The notes under the pieces: generated by a model
Database searches by the model: none
Seen by the model: the letters and a program-made list of their open reading frames with translations, nothing else
What the model was told of the DNA's origin: nothing
Made by a program: the position numbers and the translations under genes
Assembly: GCA_020633465.1 (NCBI GenBank)
Contig: JACKDN010000006.1
Coordinates: forward strand, 186,001 to 250,000
DNA length: 64,000 nt
Direction of reading: 5' to 3'
DNA from: Myxococcales bacterium
GTDB taxonomy: Bacteria > Myxococcota_A > Bradymonadia > UBA7976 > UBA1532
Shown here: positions 26,878 to 35,233 of the stretch, one piece after another
How the letters are laid out: each line of letters starts with the position of its first letter
Position numbering within the stretch: the stretch's first letter is position 1

Positions 26878-28272
26878 GTGAAGTACAAGACTCAGCAGAT
26901 CGCGTGGCTCTTCTTCGCCACCTCGATGCTGCTCTTCGCCCTGCAGCTCGTCTACGGCTTCATCATGGCCTTCGCCCACATGGGCTACGACACCCTACAC
27001 CCGTGGATTCCGTTCAACGCCGCCCGCGCGGTGCACACGAACCTGCTGGTGATGTGGCTGCTCTCGGGCTTCATGGGCGCGGCCTACTACATCATCCCGG
27101 AAGAGGTCGAGCGCGAGATCGTCGCGCCCAAGCTCGCGGTGGTTCAGTGGGCCGCGTTCGTCATCGTCGGCGTGATCGCCATCATCGGCTTCCACTTCGG
27201 CTGGTGGGAGGGCCGCAAGTTCCTCGAGATCCCCCGCCCCCTCGACTGGCTGGTGGTGGTCGACGTGCTCACCTTCGTCGGCATCATCGGCGTCACGATC
27301 TGGAAGGGCAACCGCCCGACGACGACGGCCATCGCGCTGTACCTGGGCCTCGTGCTGGCTGCGGTGCTGTACCTGCCAGGCATGATCCACTTCAAGTCGC
27401 AGGTGCTCGACTCGTTCTATCGCTGGTGGGTCGTGCACCTGTGGGTCGAGGGCGTCTGGGAGCTGGTGATGGGCGGCATCCTGTCCTTCCTGCTCATCAA
27501 GCTCACCGGCGTCGACCGCGAGATCCTCGAGAAGTGGCTGTACGTCATCGTCGGCTTCACGTTCCTGTCGGGCATCCTCGGCACGGGGCACCACTACTAT
27601 TACATCGGCGCGCCGCGCATCTGGCTCATCGTCGGCGGTGTGTTCTCGGCCCTCGAGCCCCTGGCGTTCCTCGGCATGGCCATGTACGGCATCGCCATGG
27701 CGCGCAAGGGCGGCCGCCAGCACCCGAACAAGAACGCGCTGCTGTGGACGCTGGGCTGCTGCATCATGAGCTTCACCGGCGCCGGCTTCCTCGGCTTCGC
27801 GCACACGCTGCCCCAGGTGAACATGTACACGCACGGCACCCTGGTCACCGCGATGCACGGCCACATGGCCTTCTGGGGCGCCTACGGCATGCTGGTGTTC
27901 GCCCTCATCGCCTATGCCATGCCGGAGCTGACCGGGCGCGCCCGTCACAAGGGCAAGATGGCCGAGTGGGCCTTCTGGATGACCACGATCGGCATGGTCG
28001 CGATGACCGGCGCGTTCGCGGTCGCGGGCGTCGCGCAGGTGTACATGGAGCGGATGACCGGCCTCGACTTCCTCGACGTCCAGGATGCGCTGCAGGTGCA
28101 CTTCTTCGGCCTCGTACTGGCCGCGACGCTCTTCACCACGGGCTTCGCCCTCTACGTCGTCGACTTCGTCAAGTACGGCCTGCCGCGGTCGGGCGGCGCG
28201 CCCCGGACGACCACCAACGGCTCGGCCGACGACGTCGTCGTGGCGGTCGGCGCCCGCGCCGCGGAGGGTTGA
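26878..28272 (+). CDS. norB: Nitric oxide reductase subunit B (cNOR catalytic subunit)
   Basis: A 464-residue, 12-helix heme-copper-oxidase-family protein that reduces 2 NO to N2O at a heme b3/non-heme iron centre. Conserved pieces are NAARAVHTNLLVMWLLSGF (heme His), WWVVHLWVEGVWELVMGGI (Fe-B His and the catalytic Glu), LGTGHHYYYIG (Fe-B His pair) and TAMHGHMAFWGAYGM (axial heme His residues). There is no quinol-oxidase-type N-terminal extension, so it is the cytochrome-c-dependent cNOR, consistent with the norC gene upstream. The start is GTG 26878 with GGGAGGAG upstream. The C-terminal 25 residues are unusual, Ser/Thr/Val-rich and variable. Confidence 0.95.
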   Translation: MKYKTQQIAWLFFATSMLLFALQLVYGFIMAFAHMGYDTLHPWIPFNAARAVHTNLLVMWLLSGFMGAAYYIIPEEVEREIVAPKLAVVQWAAFVIVGVIAIIGFHFGWWEGRKFLEIPRPLDWLVVVDVLTFVGIIGVTIWKGNRPTTTAIALYLGLVLAAVLYLPGMIHFKSQVLDSFYRWWVVHLWVEGVWELVMGGILSFLLIKLTGVDREILEKWLYVIVGFTFLSGILGTGHHYYYIGAPRIWLIVGGVFSALEPLAFLGMAMYGIAMARKGGRQHPNKNALLWTLGCCIMSFTGAGFLGFAHTLPQVNMYTHGTLVTAMHGHMAFWGAYGMLVFALIAYAMPELTGRARHKGKMAEWAFWMTTIGMVAMTGAFAVAGVAQVYMERMTGLDFLDVQDALQVHFFGLVLAATLFTTGFALYVVDFVKYGLPRSGGAPRTTTNGSADDVVVAVGARAAEG

Positions 28273-28275
28273 GTC

Positions 28276-29110
28276 ATGCGCGCGCAGCCAGCCACCGTTC
28301 CCCCGGACGTTCGCCTCATGAGTGACCCACCGCAGCTCGACGCCGCCTTGCCCTACTACCAGGCCGTCGGCGACGAAGTGACCGTCTTCGAGCATTGCGA
28401 CCGGCACGGCCTGCCGCTGCTGCTGAAGGGCCCGACCGGCTGCGGCAAGTCGCGCTTCGTCGAGCACATGGCGGCGCGCCTCGGCCGCCCGCTCGTCACC
28501 GTGGCCTGCCACGAGGACACCGCCGGGACCGACCTGCTGGGCCGCTACCTGATCCGCGGCGGTGAGACCGTCTGGCAGGATGGGCCGGTCACCCGCGCCG
28601 TGCGTCAGGGGGCGATCCTGTACCTCGACGAGGTGGTCGAGGCGCGGCCGGACGTCGTGGTCGTGCTGCACCCGCTGACCGACCACCGGCGCAGCATCTG
28701 GCTCGACCGCCGCGACGAGCAGGTGCAGGCCGAGCCCGGCTTCCTGCTGGTGGCCAGCTTCAACCCGCGCTACCAACAGGGCTTCAAGGGGTTGAAGGCC
28801 AGCACGCGACAGCGCTTCGTCGCGATGTCCTTCGACTACCCGGCCCCGGACGTCGAGGCGCGCATCCTGTGCGGCGAGACCGGCACCGACGCCAAGACGG
28901 CGAAGAAGCTGGTGACGCTCGGCGGCAAGCTGCGATCGCTCGACGCGCTCGGCCTTGCCGAGGGCGCGTCGACCCGGCTGCTGGTGGACGCGGCGCGGCT
29001 GATGGTCGGCGGATCGCCGCCGCGGCCGCGTGCCGCATCGCCGTGGTCGAGCTCCCCACCGATGAGCCTGAGAAGCTGCGGCGCTTCAGGACGTCGTCAA
29101 CCTGTCTTGA
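28276..29110 (+). CDS. norQ: NorQ-type MoxR AAA+ ATPase, 3' end frameshifted
   Basis: A CbbQ/NirQ/NorQ family ATPase that, with NorD, matures the NOR active site. Seen are LLLKGPTGCGKSRFVEHMA (Walker A, about residues 50-60), YLIRGGETVWQDGPVTRAVR, ILYLDEVVEARPDVVVVLHP (Walker B) and ASFNPRYQQGFKGLK (sensor 1). The match holds to LVDAARLMVGG (about 29015). After that the frame must shift near 29022 to give CRIAVVELPTDEPEKLRRF, and once more near 29086 to give QDVVNLS ending at TGA 29108-29110. The start is ATG 28276, 3 bases after the norB stop; ATG 28318 is an alternative. A functional ATPase is expected if the indels are artefacts. Confidence 0.85.
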
Positions 29111-29142
29111 GCGAACGCTCCTGAGCGCCTGATGGATGTCGC

Positions 29143-31026
29143 GTGAACCTGCCCGGACCTGCTCGCCAGACGAAGGCATCTTCAAGCGGCCCGTGGCGCG
29201 CGCCAGCGCCGCGCGGCCCCACCCCACGACGCGCGGCCTGCGCCGCGCTGCTCGACGACCAGCTAGCCGCTCTGGACCCCTGCCCGCCCAGCCGTCGCGG
29301 GTCGTTGCCTGCCGCGCCCGTCCGAGGCGCTGGGCGGCGTGCGCGGCCTGGTGGTGCTGCTGCCCGCCCACGTCGACCCTGGCTGGAAATGTGCCTGGCG
29401 CAACGGCGCGCTGTACCGCCTGGGTATTCGTGATGGCGGGCGCGATAGACGCGCACTGACGCGCGCTGGTGCGACTCGTGTCTGCGCGCGTAGTACCTCG
29501 CCTGGGCTCATACGACGCGCTTGTCACGCTGGCGGACGAGCTACCGGCCTTCGTTCCGGCTCGCTTTCACCGCCGCTGAGCTTCCGAGCTGAGGCTCCTG
29601 GCCCGCGCCAGCGGGTCTTGAAGCCGCGCGGGGCAGCGTTCGAGGTTGCCGTGGCTGCCGCTTCGGCGCGACGCTCGACCTGACGCCCTGCCACGCACCC
29701 GCGCGCGTTGCCGCTGGCGGCGCTGACGCCCCGGCAGAATGTTGCTGTGGGCGACGCGCTGGAAAGCGCCGCGGATTTTCGAGCAGGCCGGATGCGGCCG
29801 CGCGCGACGCCGCCCGTCGCGCGCGCCTGCCCACTGGCAGCCTGGAGCGCGCTGGTCGCCCCCGCGACCACGTCGAGCGCGCCCTGCTCGACCCCGACGC
29901 GCCCCCCGAAGGCCGCCCCATCCACAGCTTCGAGAAGGCCGAGGCCCTCGACGCCTGGCAGGGCGGCCACAAGACCCTCGACGGCGCCGACGAGCTGGCG
30001 GAGCACGCCGACGCGCTCGACGAGGTCGATCTGCGGCACGTCCTGCGCGGCGGCCCCGACGCGGAGTCCGTCTATCGCTGCGACGCCGAGATCGACGGCG
30101 CGGTGCCCGACGTGGGCGAGGTGCCGGGGCTCGGCGGCGTGAAGTACGACGAGTGGGACGCGCGCGCCGGCCGCTACCGCGCGGACTGGACCACCGTCTA
30201 CCCGGCCCCGTTCCGCGCCGCCGAGCCTGCCTGGGGCGCCGCCGTCGCCCGCTCCCACGCGATCGCCATCCGCCGCCTGCGCCGACAGCTCGCCGGCCAG
30301 CGACTGGCCCGCGTGCGCTGCCCACGACAGACCGACGGCGAGGACATCGACCTCGACGCGGTGGTGGACGCCTACGCCGAGCGCCGCGCCGGCCGCACCG
30401 GGAGCGACCGCCTGTACATCGCCGGCCGCCCGCTGCGCGCCGACCGCGCCACCACCGTGCTGCTGGACGTCAGCCTGTCGGCCGATGGCTGGGTGGAGGG
30501 TCAGCGCGTGCTCGACGTGACGCGATCCGCCGTGCTCGTGCTGGGCGAGGTGCTCGAGCCGCTGGGCGACGCGCTGTCGATCGCCAGCTTCGCGACCCAC
30601 ACACGCCACCACTGCCACTACTGGCAGCTGAAGGACTTCGACGAGGCCTGGCTGCCGGCGCGCAACCGCCTGGGCGCAGTGAAGGCGCGGGGCTACACCC
30701 GGCTGGGCCCCGCCGTGCGCCACGCCACCGCCGGCCTGGCCGCGCGCCCCGAGCGGCACAAGCTGATGGTGCTGCTGACGGACGGCAAGCCGACCGACTT
30801 CGATCGCTACGAGGGACGCCACGGGCGAGAAGACGTGGCCCGCGCGGTCGGCGAGGCCCGGCGCGCCGGGGTCGTGGTGCACGCGCTGGGGTTCGACGCC
30901 TCGGCCCGCGCCGCGCTGCCCGCCATGTTCGGCGTCGGTGGCTGGGCGCTCGTGCGCCACGTCGCCACCCTGCCGGATGCCCTCACCCACGCCTACGCAC
31001 GGCTTGACCGCGGCCACCTACCGTGA
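29143..31026 (+). CDS. norD: NorD, VWA-domain NOR activation protein, N-terminal half degraded or frameshifted
   Basis: Partner of NorQ in inserting the non-heme iron of NorB. The C-terminal half is intact in one frame open from 29593: LLDPDAPPEGRPIHSFEKAE, YDEWDARAGRYRADW, and a von Willebrand A domain with the MIDAS motif TTVLLDVSLSADGW (D-x-S-x-S, about 30463) and VLLTDGKPTDFD (about 30772). Upstream, NorD-like pieces appear in several frames (VRGLVVLLPAHVDP near 29340; YDALVTLADELPAFVPARF near 29510), with stops between them. The start near GTG 29143 is therefore tentative. The number of breaks and the weaker codon bias between 29140 and 29600 exceed what one indel explains. The gene follows norQ on the same strand. 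Confidence 0.75.
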
Positions 31027-31079
31027 GCAATTACGTCTCCCGTGCGCCGAACAGAGCCGCGGAACGAAACGGAGGAACC

Positions 31080-32657
31080 ATGTCATCGGACTCGCCCCGC
31101 CTCGCTTCACTCGCCGCGGCGCTGGCCGGCATCTGCCTCGCCGCCTGCCAGCCGTCCTCGGCGCCACCTGCCGCGCAGTCGCCGTCACCGGCGCCCGCCG
31201 CCGCGCCCCCGGCGGCTCCGGTGCAGGCCGACTCGGAGCGACACGCGCCTCTGCCCGCCGCGCCCACTTTCCCGGCGCCCACCGGCGAGCCGATCAAGGC
31301 AACGCTGACCAGCCCGCCCGAGGTACCGCCCCCCACCGGCCGCAAGGCGCCGGCCAAGGTGATCGTGGAGCTCGAGGTCCGCGAGCTGGTGCAGGAGATC
31401 TCCCCCGGCGTCGAGTACACCTTCTGGACGTTCGGCGGGACGGTGCCGGGCAGCTTCATCCGCATCCGGCAGGGCGACACGGTGGAGTTCCACCTGAGAA
31501 ACCACCCGTCGAGCAAGATGCCCCACAACATCGACCTGCACGCGGTCACCGGCCCGGGCGGCGGTGCGGCGAGCAGCTTCACGGCGCCCGGCCACGCGTC
31601 GCGCTTCACCTTCCAGGCGCTGAACGCGGGTCTGTACGTCTATCACTGCGCGACGGCCCCGGTGGGCATGCACATCGCCAACGGGATGTACGGCCTGATC
31701 CTGGTCGAGCCGCCCGAGGGTCTGCCGCCGGTGGATCACGAGTATTACGTGATGCAGGGCGACTTCTACACGGTGGGCAAGTATCGCGAGAAGGGCCTGC
31801 AGCCCTTCGACATGCAGAAGGCCATCGAAGAGAACGCCACCTATGTGCTGTTCAACGGCGCCGAGGGATCGCTCGTGGGCGACAAGGCGCTGAAGGCCGA
31901 GCCGGGCGAGAGCGTTCGGCTGTACGTGGGCAACGGCGGCCCCAACCTGGTCAGCAGCTTCCACGTCATCGGCGAGATCTTCGATCGCGTGTTCTACGAG
32001 GGCGGCAGCCACTGGCAGGCCAACGTCCAGACGACGCTGGTGCCCGCCGGCGGCGCCGCGATGGCCGAGTTCAGGGTCGACGTGCCGGGCACCTACGTGC
32101 TGGTCGATCACAGCATCTTCCGCGCGTTCAACAAGGGCGCGCTGGCGATGCTGAAGGTGGGCGGCGACGCCGCCGACGCGGCGTACACCGGCATCTACAG
32201 CGGCAAGGAGGTCGACGAGGTGTACCTGGGCGACATGAGCGAGGTGCAGCCGCCGGTGGTGGCGGCCATCGAGGCGCAGCAGGCGGGCAAGATGACGCTC
32301 GCCCAGCAGATCGCCGTGGGCAAGAGCCTCTTTCAGGGCACGTGCTCGGTGTGTCACCAGGCGGACGGCAAGGGGCTGCCCAACGTCTTCCCGCCCCTGG
32401 CGAAGTCGGACTTCCTGATGGCGGACGCCGAGCGTTCGATCGGCGTCGTGCTGAACGGCCTGTCCGGCCCGGTCGAGGTCAACGGCCAGAAGTTCGACTC
32501 CGTGATGCCGCCGATGCGCCAGCTGAACGACGACGAGGTGGCGAACATCCTCACCTTCGTGCGCAACAGCTTCGGCAACGAGGGCGCCGCCATCACCCCC
32601 GAGCAGGTCGCGAAGGTGCGCGCCAGCACCGACGCGCCGGCCGGCGCGGCCCACTGA
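31080..32657 (+). CDS. nirK: Copper nitrite reductase NirK with C-terminal cytochrome c, lipoprotein form
   Basis: Reduces nitrite to NO. The start is ATG 31080 (GGAGG 31071-31075), with a lipoprotein signal ending in LAAC (about residue 22) and a Pro/Ala linker. There are two cupredoxin domains. Type 1 copper ligands are His149, Cys190, His198 and Met203 (HCATAPVGMHIANGM); type 2 ligands are His154, His189 and His295 (SSFHVIG); the catalytic Asp is Asp152 in MPHNIDLH. A C-terminal cytochrome c domain has CSVCH (Cys422, Cys425, His426) and an MPPM distal Met region. All catalytic residues are present. Total length is 525 residues versus about 340-380 for plain NirK, so electrons probably enter through the fused heme domain. 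It is overlapped by nirV (TGATG). Confidence 0.93.
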   Translation: MSSDSPRLASLAAALAGICLAACQPSSAPPAAQSPSPAPAAAPPAAPVQADSERHAPLPAAPTFPAPTGEPIKATLTSPPEVPPPTGRKAPAKVIVELEVRELVQEISPGVEYTFWTFGGTVPGSFIRIRQGDTVEFHLRNHPSSKMPHNIDLHAVTGPGGGAASSFTAPGHASRFTFQALNAGLYVYHCATAPVGMHIANGMYGLILVEPPEGLPPVDHEYYVMQGDFYTVGKYREKGLQPFDMQKAIEENATYVLFNGAEGSLVGDKALKAEPGESVRLYVGNGGPNLVSSFHVIGEIFDRVFYEGGSHWQANVQTTLVPAGGAAMAEFRVDVPGTYVLVDHSIFRAFNKGALAMLKVGGDAADAAYTGIYSGKEVDEVYLGDMSEVQPPVVAAIEAQQAGKMTLAQQIAVGKSLFQGTCSVCHQADGKGLPNVFPPLAKSDFLMADAERSIGVVLNGLSGPVEVNGQKFDSVMPPMRQLNDDEVANILTFVRNSFGNEGAAITPEQVAKVRASTDAPAGAAH

Positions 32658-33498
32658 TGAGCCTCTGCGCACCCCGCCGGCGGGCGCCGATCGCGGTCCT
32701 CGCGATCCTCGGCGCGGGCCTCTGCCCCCTGCCCGCCGCCACCGCGCGCGACACCCCCGATCGCGTGCGCATCCCCGCCGGCGTGGTGCGCCCCCTGTAT
32801 CGTCGCCCGCAGGATCGCCCTCCGAGGGGCGAGCCGGCGCCGCCGACGCGCGTCGAGGGCTTCCTGCTCGACCGCCTGCCGGTGACCAACGCCGACTTCC
32901 TGGCCTTCGTGAAGGCCCGCCCGAGTGGCGGCGGGGCGAAGCGAAGAGCCTGTTCGTCGACCCCGACTACCTGGCCCACTGGGCGGGGCCGGTGACCCTG
33001 GGCGCCGAGGCCGCGCCCGACGCGCCGGTGGTGCGGGTCAGCTGGTTCGCGGCGCGCGCGTACTGCGCCGCCCACGGCGGACGCCTGCCCACCGAGGCGG
33101 AGTGGGAGCGCGCGGCGGCCGCCGGGCAGAAGGGCCCGGACGGGCGGGACGAGCCGGGCTGGCGCGAGACGATCCTGGCCTGGTACGCGAAGCCCACGCC
33201 CGCGCGGCTGCCGCAGGTGGGCCAGCGCCCGGCCAACTTCCACGGCGTGCACGACCTGCACGGCCTGGTGTGGGAGTGGGTCGAAGACTTCGGCGCGACG
33301 CTCGTGACCGCCGACGCGCGCGAGGCGGGCGACACCGCGTCGCTGCGCTTCTGCGCGGGCGGCGCCGCCGACGCGACCGATCCCGAAGACTACGCCGGCT
33401 TCATGCGCAGCGCGATGCGCAGCGCGCTGAAGGCCCGGCACACGACGGCCAGCCTGGGCTTCCGGTGCGCGGCCGATCTCGAGGAGGCATCGCCATGA
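32657..33498 (+). CDS. nirV: NirV-like FGE-sulfatase (SUMF1) domain protein, one apparent frameshift
   Basis: An exported protein with the formylglycine-generating-enzyme fold, commonly encoded beside nirK and named NirV; its exact role is unproven. The start ATG 32657 overlaps the nirK stop. A signal peptide (residues 10-28) precedes RVRIPAGVVRPLYRR and VEGFLLDRLPVTNADFLAFV. The frame breaks at about 32925: one extra C in the run CGCCCG would join KARP to EWRRGEAKSLFVDPDY and the following WFAARAYCAAHGGRLPTEAE, LHGLVWEWVEDF and TTASLGFRC. This homopolymer explanation fits a sequencing indel well. The two Cys of classical FGE are not both evident, so catalysis is doubtful. It overlaps sco by four bases. 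Confidence 0.8.
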
Positions 33499-34052
33499 TC
33501 GCTCCCCTGCTGACGCTCGTGACCCTACTGGCCCCGGCGGCGCCCGCGCCCGCGCTGCCCGACGACTCGATCTACCAGCTCCACCACGGCTACACCGCGG
33601 CCACCGAGAAGCCGTTGGCGCTCGACGCCTTCCGCGGCAAGCGCGTGGTGATCAGCATGTTCTACGGCACCTGCCCCCACGTCTGTCCGATGCTCATCCA
33701 GGACATCAAGCGGCTGGTGGACGCCGCCGACGCGGACACCCGCGATCAGGTCGAGGTGATCCTGGTCAGCTTCGATCCCGAGCACGACACGCCCGCCGGG
33801 CTGCGCACGCTGGCCGCCAAGCACGGCCTGGACGCCGATCGCTATCACTTCGCGCTGGGTACCCCGGATCAGGTGCGCGAGCTGGCCGCGGTGCTCGGCA
33901 TCCGCTACCGCCGCCAGAAGGACGGCAGCATCGGGCACACGTCGGTGATCACGGTGCTCGACGAGCAGGGGCGCGTCGTCGACGCCTTCGAGGGCGCCGG
34001 CGCGGGCGTCCTCAGATTGCTGCCGGCGCTCGCCCCGAAGGGCGGCGGCTGA
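33495..34052 (+). CDS. SCO1/SenC-family copper chaperone
   Basis: A 185-residue exported thioredoxin-fold protein. A signal peptide (residues 1-18) is followed by FRGKRVVISMFYGTCPHVCP with the copper-binding C-x3-C (Cys60, Cys64) and the conserved distal His148 in GSIGHTSVI; VSFDPEHDTP is also typical of Sco. Sco proteins deliver copper or reduce cysteines during CuA or cupredoxin assembly. Placed last in the nirK operon (ATGA overlap with nirV), it is most likely devoted to NirK copper sites. The C-terminal end overlaps by 41 bases the end of the convergent flavin-binding/GNAT gene. Confidence 0.9.
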   Translation: MIAPLLTLVTLLAPAAPAPALPDDSIYQLHHGYTAATEKPLALDAFRGKRVVISMFYGTCPHVCPMLIQDIKRLVDAADADTRDQVEVILVSFDPEHDTPAGLRTLAAKHGLDADRYHFALGTPDQVRELAAVLGIRYRRQKDGSIGHTSVITVLDEQGRVVDAFEGAGAGVLRLLPALAPKGGG

Positions 34053-35086
34053 GCCGCATCTCGATGGCCGGGCCGACGCTGCCGGGCAGCGTGCCCAGCG
34101 TCTCGAAGCCGAAGCGTTCGTAGAAGGCGCGCCGCGTCGACGGTGCCCAGGCGCACGCCCGCGGCAGCCCCGAACCGCCGGGTGGTGGTCGAGGAGCGTT
34201 CGCACCACCGCCGCGCCGACCCCCCTGCCCCGCCACGCCGGCGCGACGACCACGTCGTAGATCCACGCGACGCGGACCTGATCGCTCAACGCGCGGGCGC
34301 TGGCGACCAGCGCACCGTCGACGTCGACGGCGCCCACCCAGGCGGTGGCCGAGCGTTGCGCGGCGGCCACGCGGGCGGGCGCCTGCCCCTTCAGCCAGTA
34401 GGCACCCTCGAGCAGCGCCGCGGCCTCGGTGGCGCGCCGCGCGTCGACGGCCGGCAGCAGGCGCAGGCCATGCGGACCGCGCAGCGCCTCGGGCCACGGG
34501 CGCTCGCCGTGGGCCGCGTGGATGCGCTCGATGGCCTCGACGTCGCCGGGATCACCCCGCCGCCACAGGTGGTGCAGCACTCGGCGACGCGCGCGCCGGG
34601 CAGGTGCTGGCCGAGCTTCACGCGGCTGCGGAAGGCGGCCGGGGTGACGCGCCAGACCGCGAGACGCTCCAGGGCCGCGCGGTAGCGCGGATCGTCGCCG
34701 GTGATGGGAGCGTAGCCGCCCTCGGGCTGATGCCGCGCGGTCAGGGCCGCGAGCGCGCGCGCCTTGTCGGCCAGCGCCTCGACGGGCCGCAGGACGCCCC
34801 GCACCTCGGCGGCGACGTACCAGGTCGTGGCCGGGCAGGCGCGCGTCGGGTGGAAGAACCAGCTCGGCAGGTTCACGACCACCTCGTGGCCCGCGACGCT
34901 CACCGTCTGGCCCACGAGCGTCCCCTTCGCGCCGTCGGCGCCGTGGAACACGAGGTCGCCGTCCAGCAGCGCCGTGTGCAGCGGGCGCATCAGGGCGACC
35001 CCGTCGGCGCCCACGCCGGCCAGGTGCACCACCGGGCGGTCGGCGAGGAAGCGCGGGGCGTCGGCGTCGGACAGGGGGTGAAGCAT
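34012..35086 (-). CDS. FMN-binding split-barrel / GNAT acetyltransferase fusion, two apparent frameshifts
   Basis: From ATG 35086: an N-terminal pyridoxamine-phosphate-oxidase-like barrel (FLADRPVVHLAGVGADG, HTALLDGDLVFHGADG, NLPSWFFHPTRACPATTWY, HQPEGGYAPI) that should bind FMN or a flavin nucleotide. A C-terminal GNAT domain follows (RVAWIYDVVVAPAWRGRGVG acetyl-CoA loop, then FYERFGFETLGTLPG). Reading the whole needs a shift near 34575 and another near 34165, both in GC-rich runs; the result is about 355 residues. Each domain is recognisable alone. The fusion is uncommon and suggests acetylation coupled to a flavin or pyridoxal compound. It is divergent from a MocR-type regulator across a palindromic operator, so it is probably that regulator's target. 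Confidence 0.7.
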
Positions 35087-35183
35087 GGCGACCTCCCGAA
35101 GCTGGGGTTCGGCACCGTTGGCCCATCGCGCGCACCGCCGGACGCACGCGCAGAACCCACTGCACGCACCACCTTGGCGCGGC

Positions 35184-35207
35184 ACCGGACCTGTGAGAAG
35201 GTCCGGT
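35184..35207. promoter_or_regulatory. Perfect inverted-repeat operator between the flavin/GNAT and MocR genes
   Basis: ACCGGACCT (35184-35192), spacer GTGAGA, AGGTCCGGT (35199-35207): 9-bp perfect arms in the 147-base divergent intergenic region. GGACC recurs at 35224-35228, just before the regulator start. MocR/PdxR proteins often use paired repeats of this sort, so this is the likely binding site. Confidence 0.6.
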
Positions 35208-35233
35208 TCTGCGATCTTCGACTGGACCAGTTC

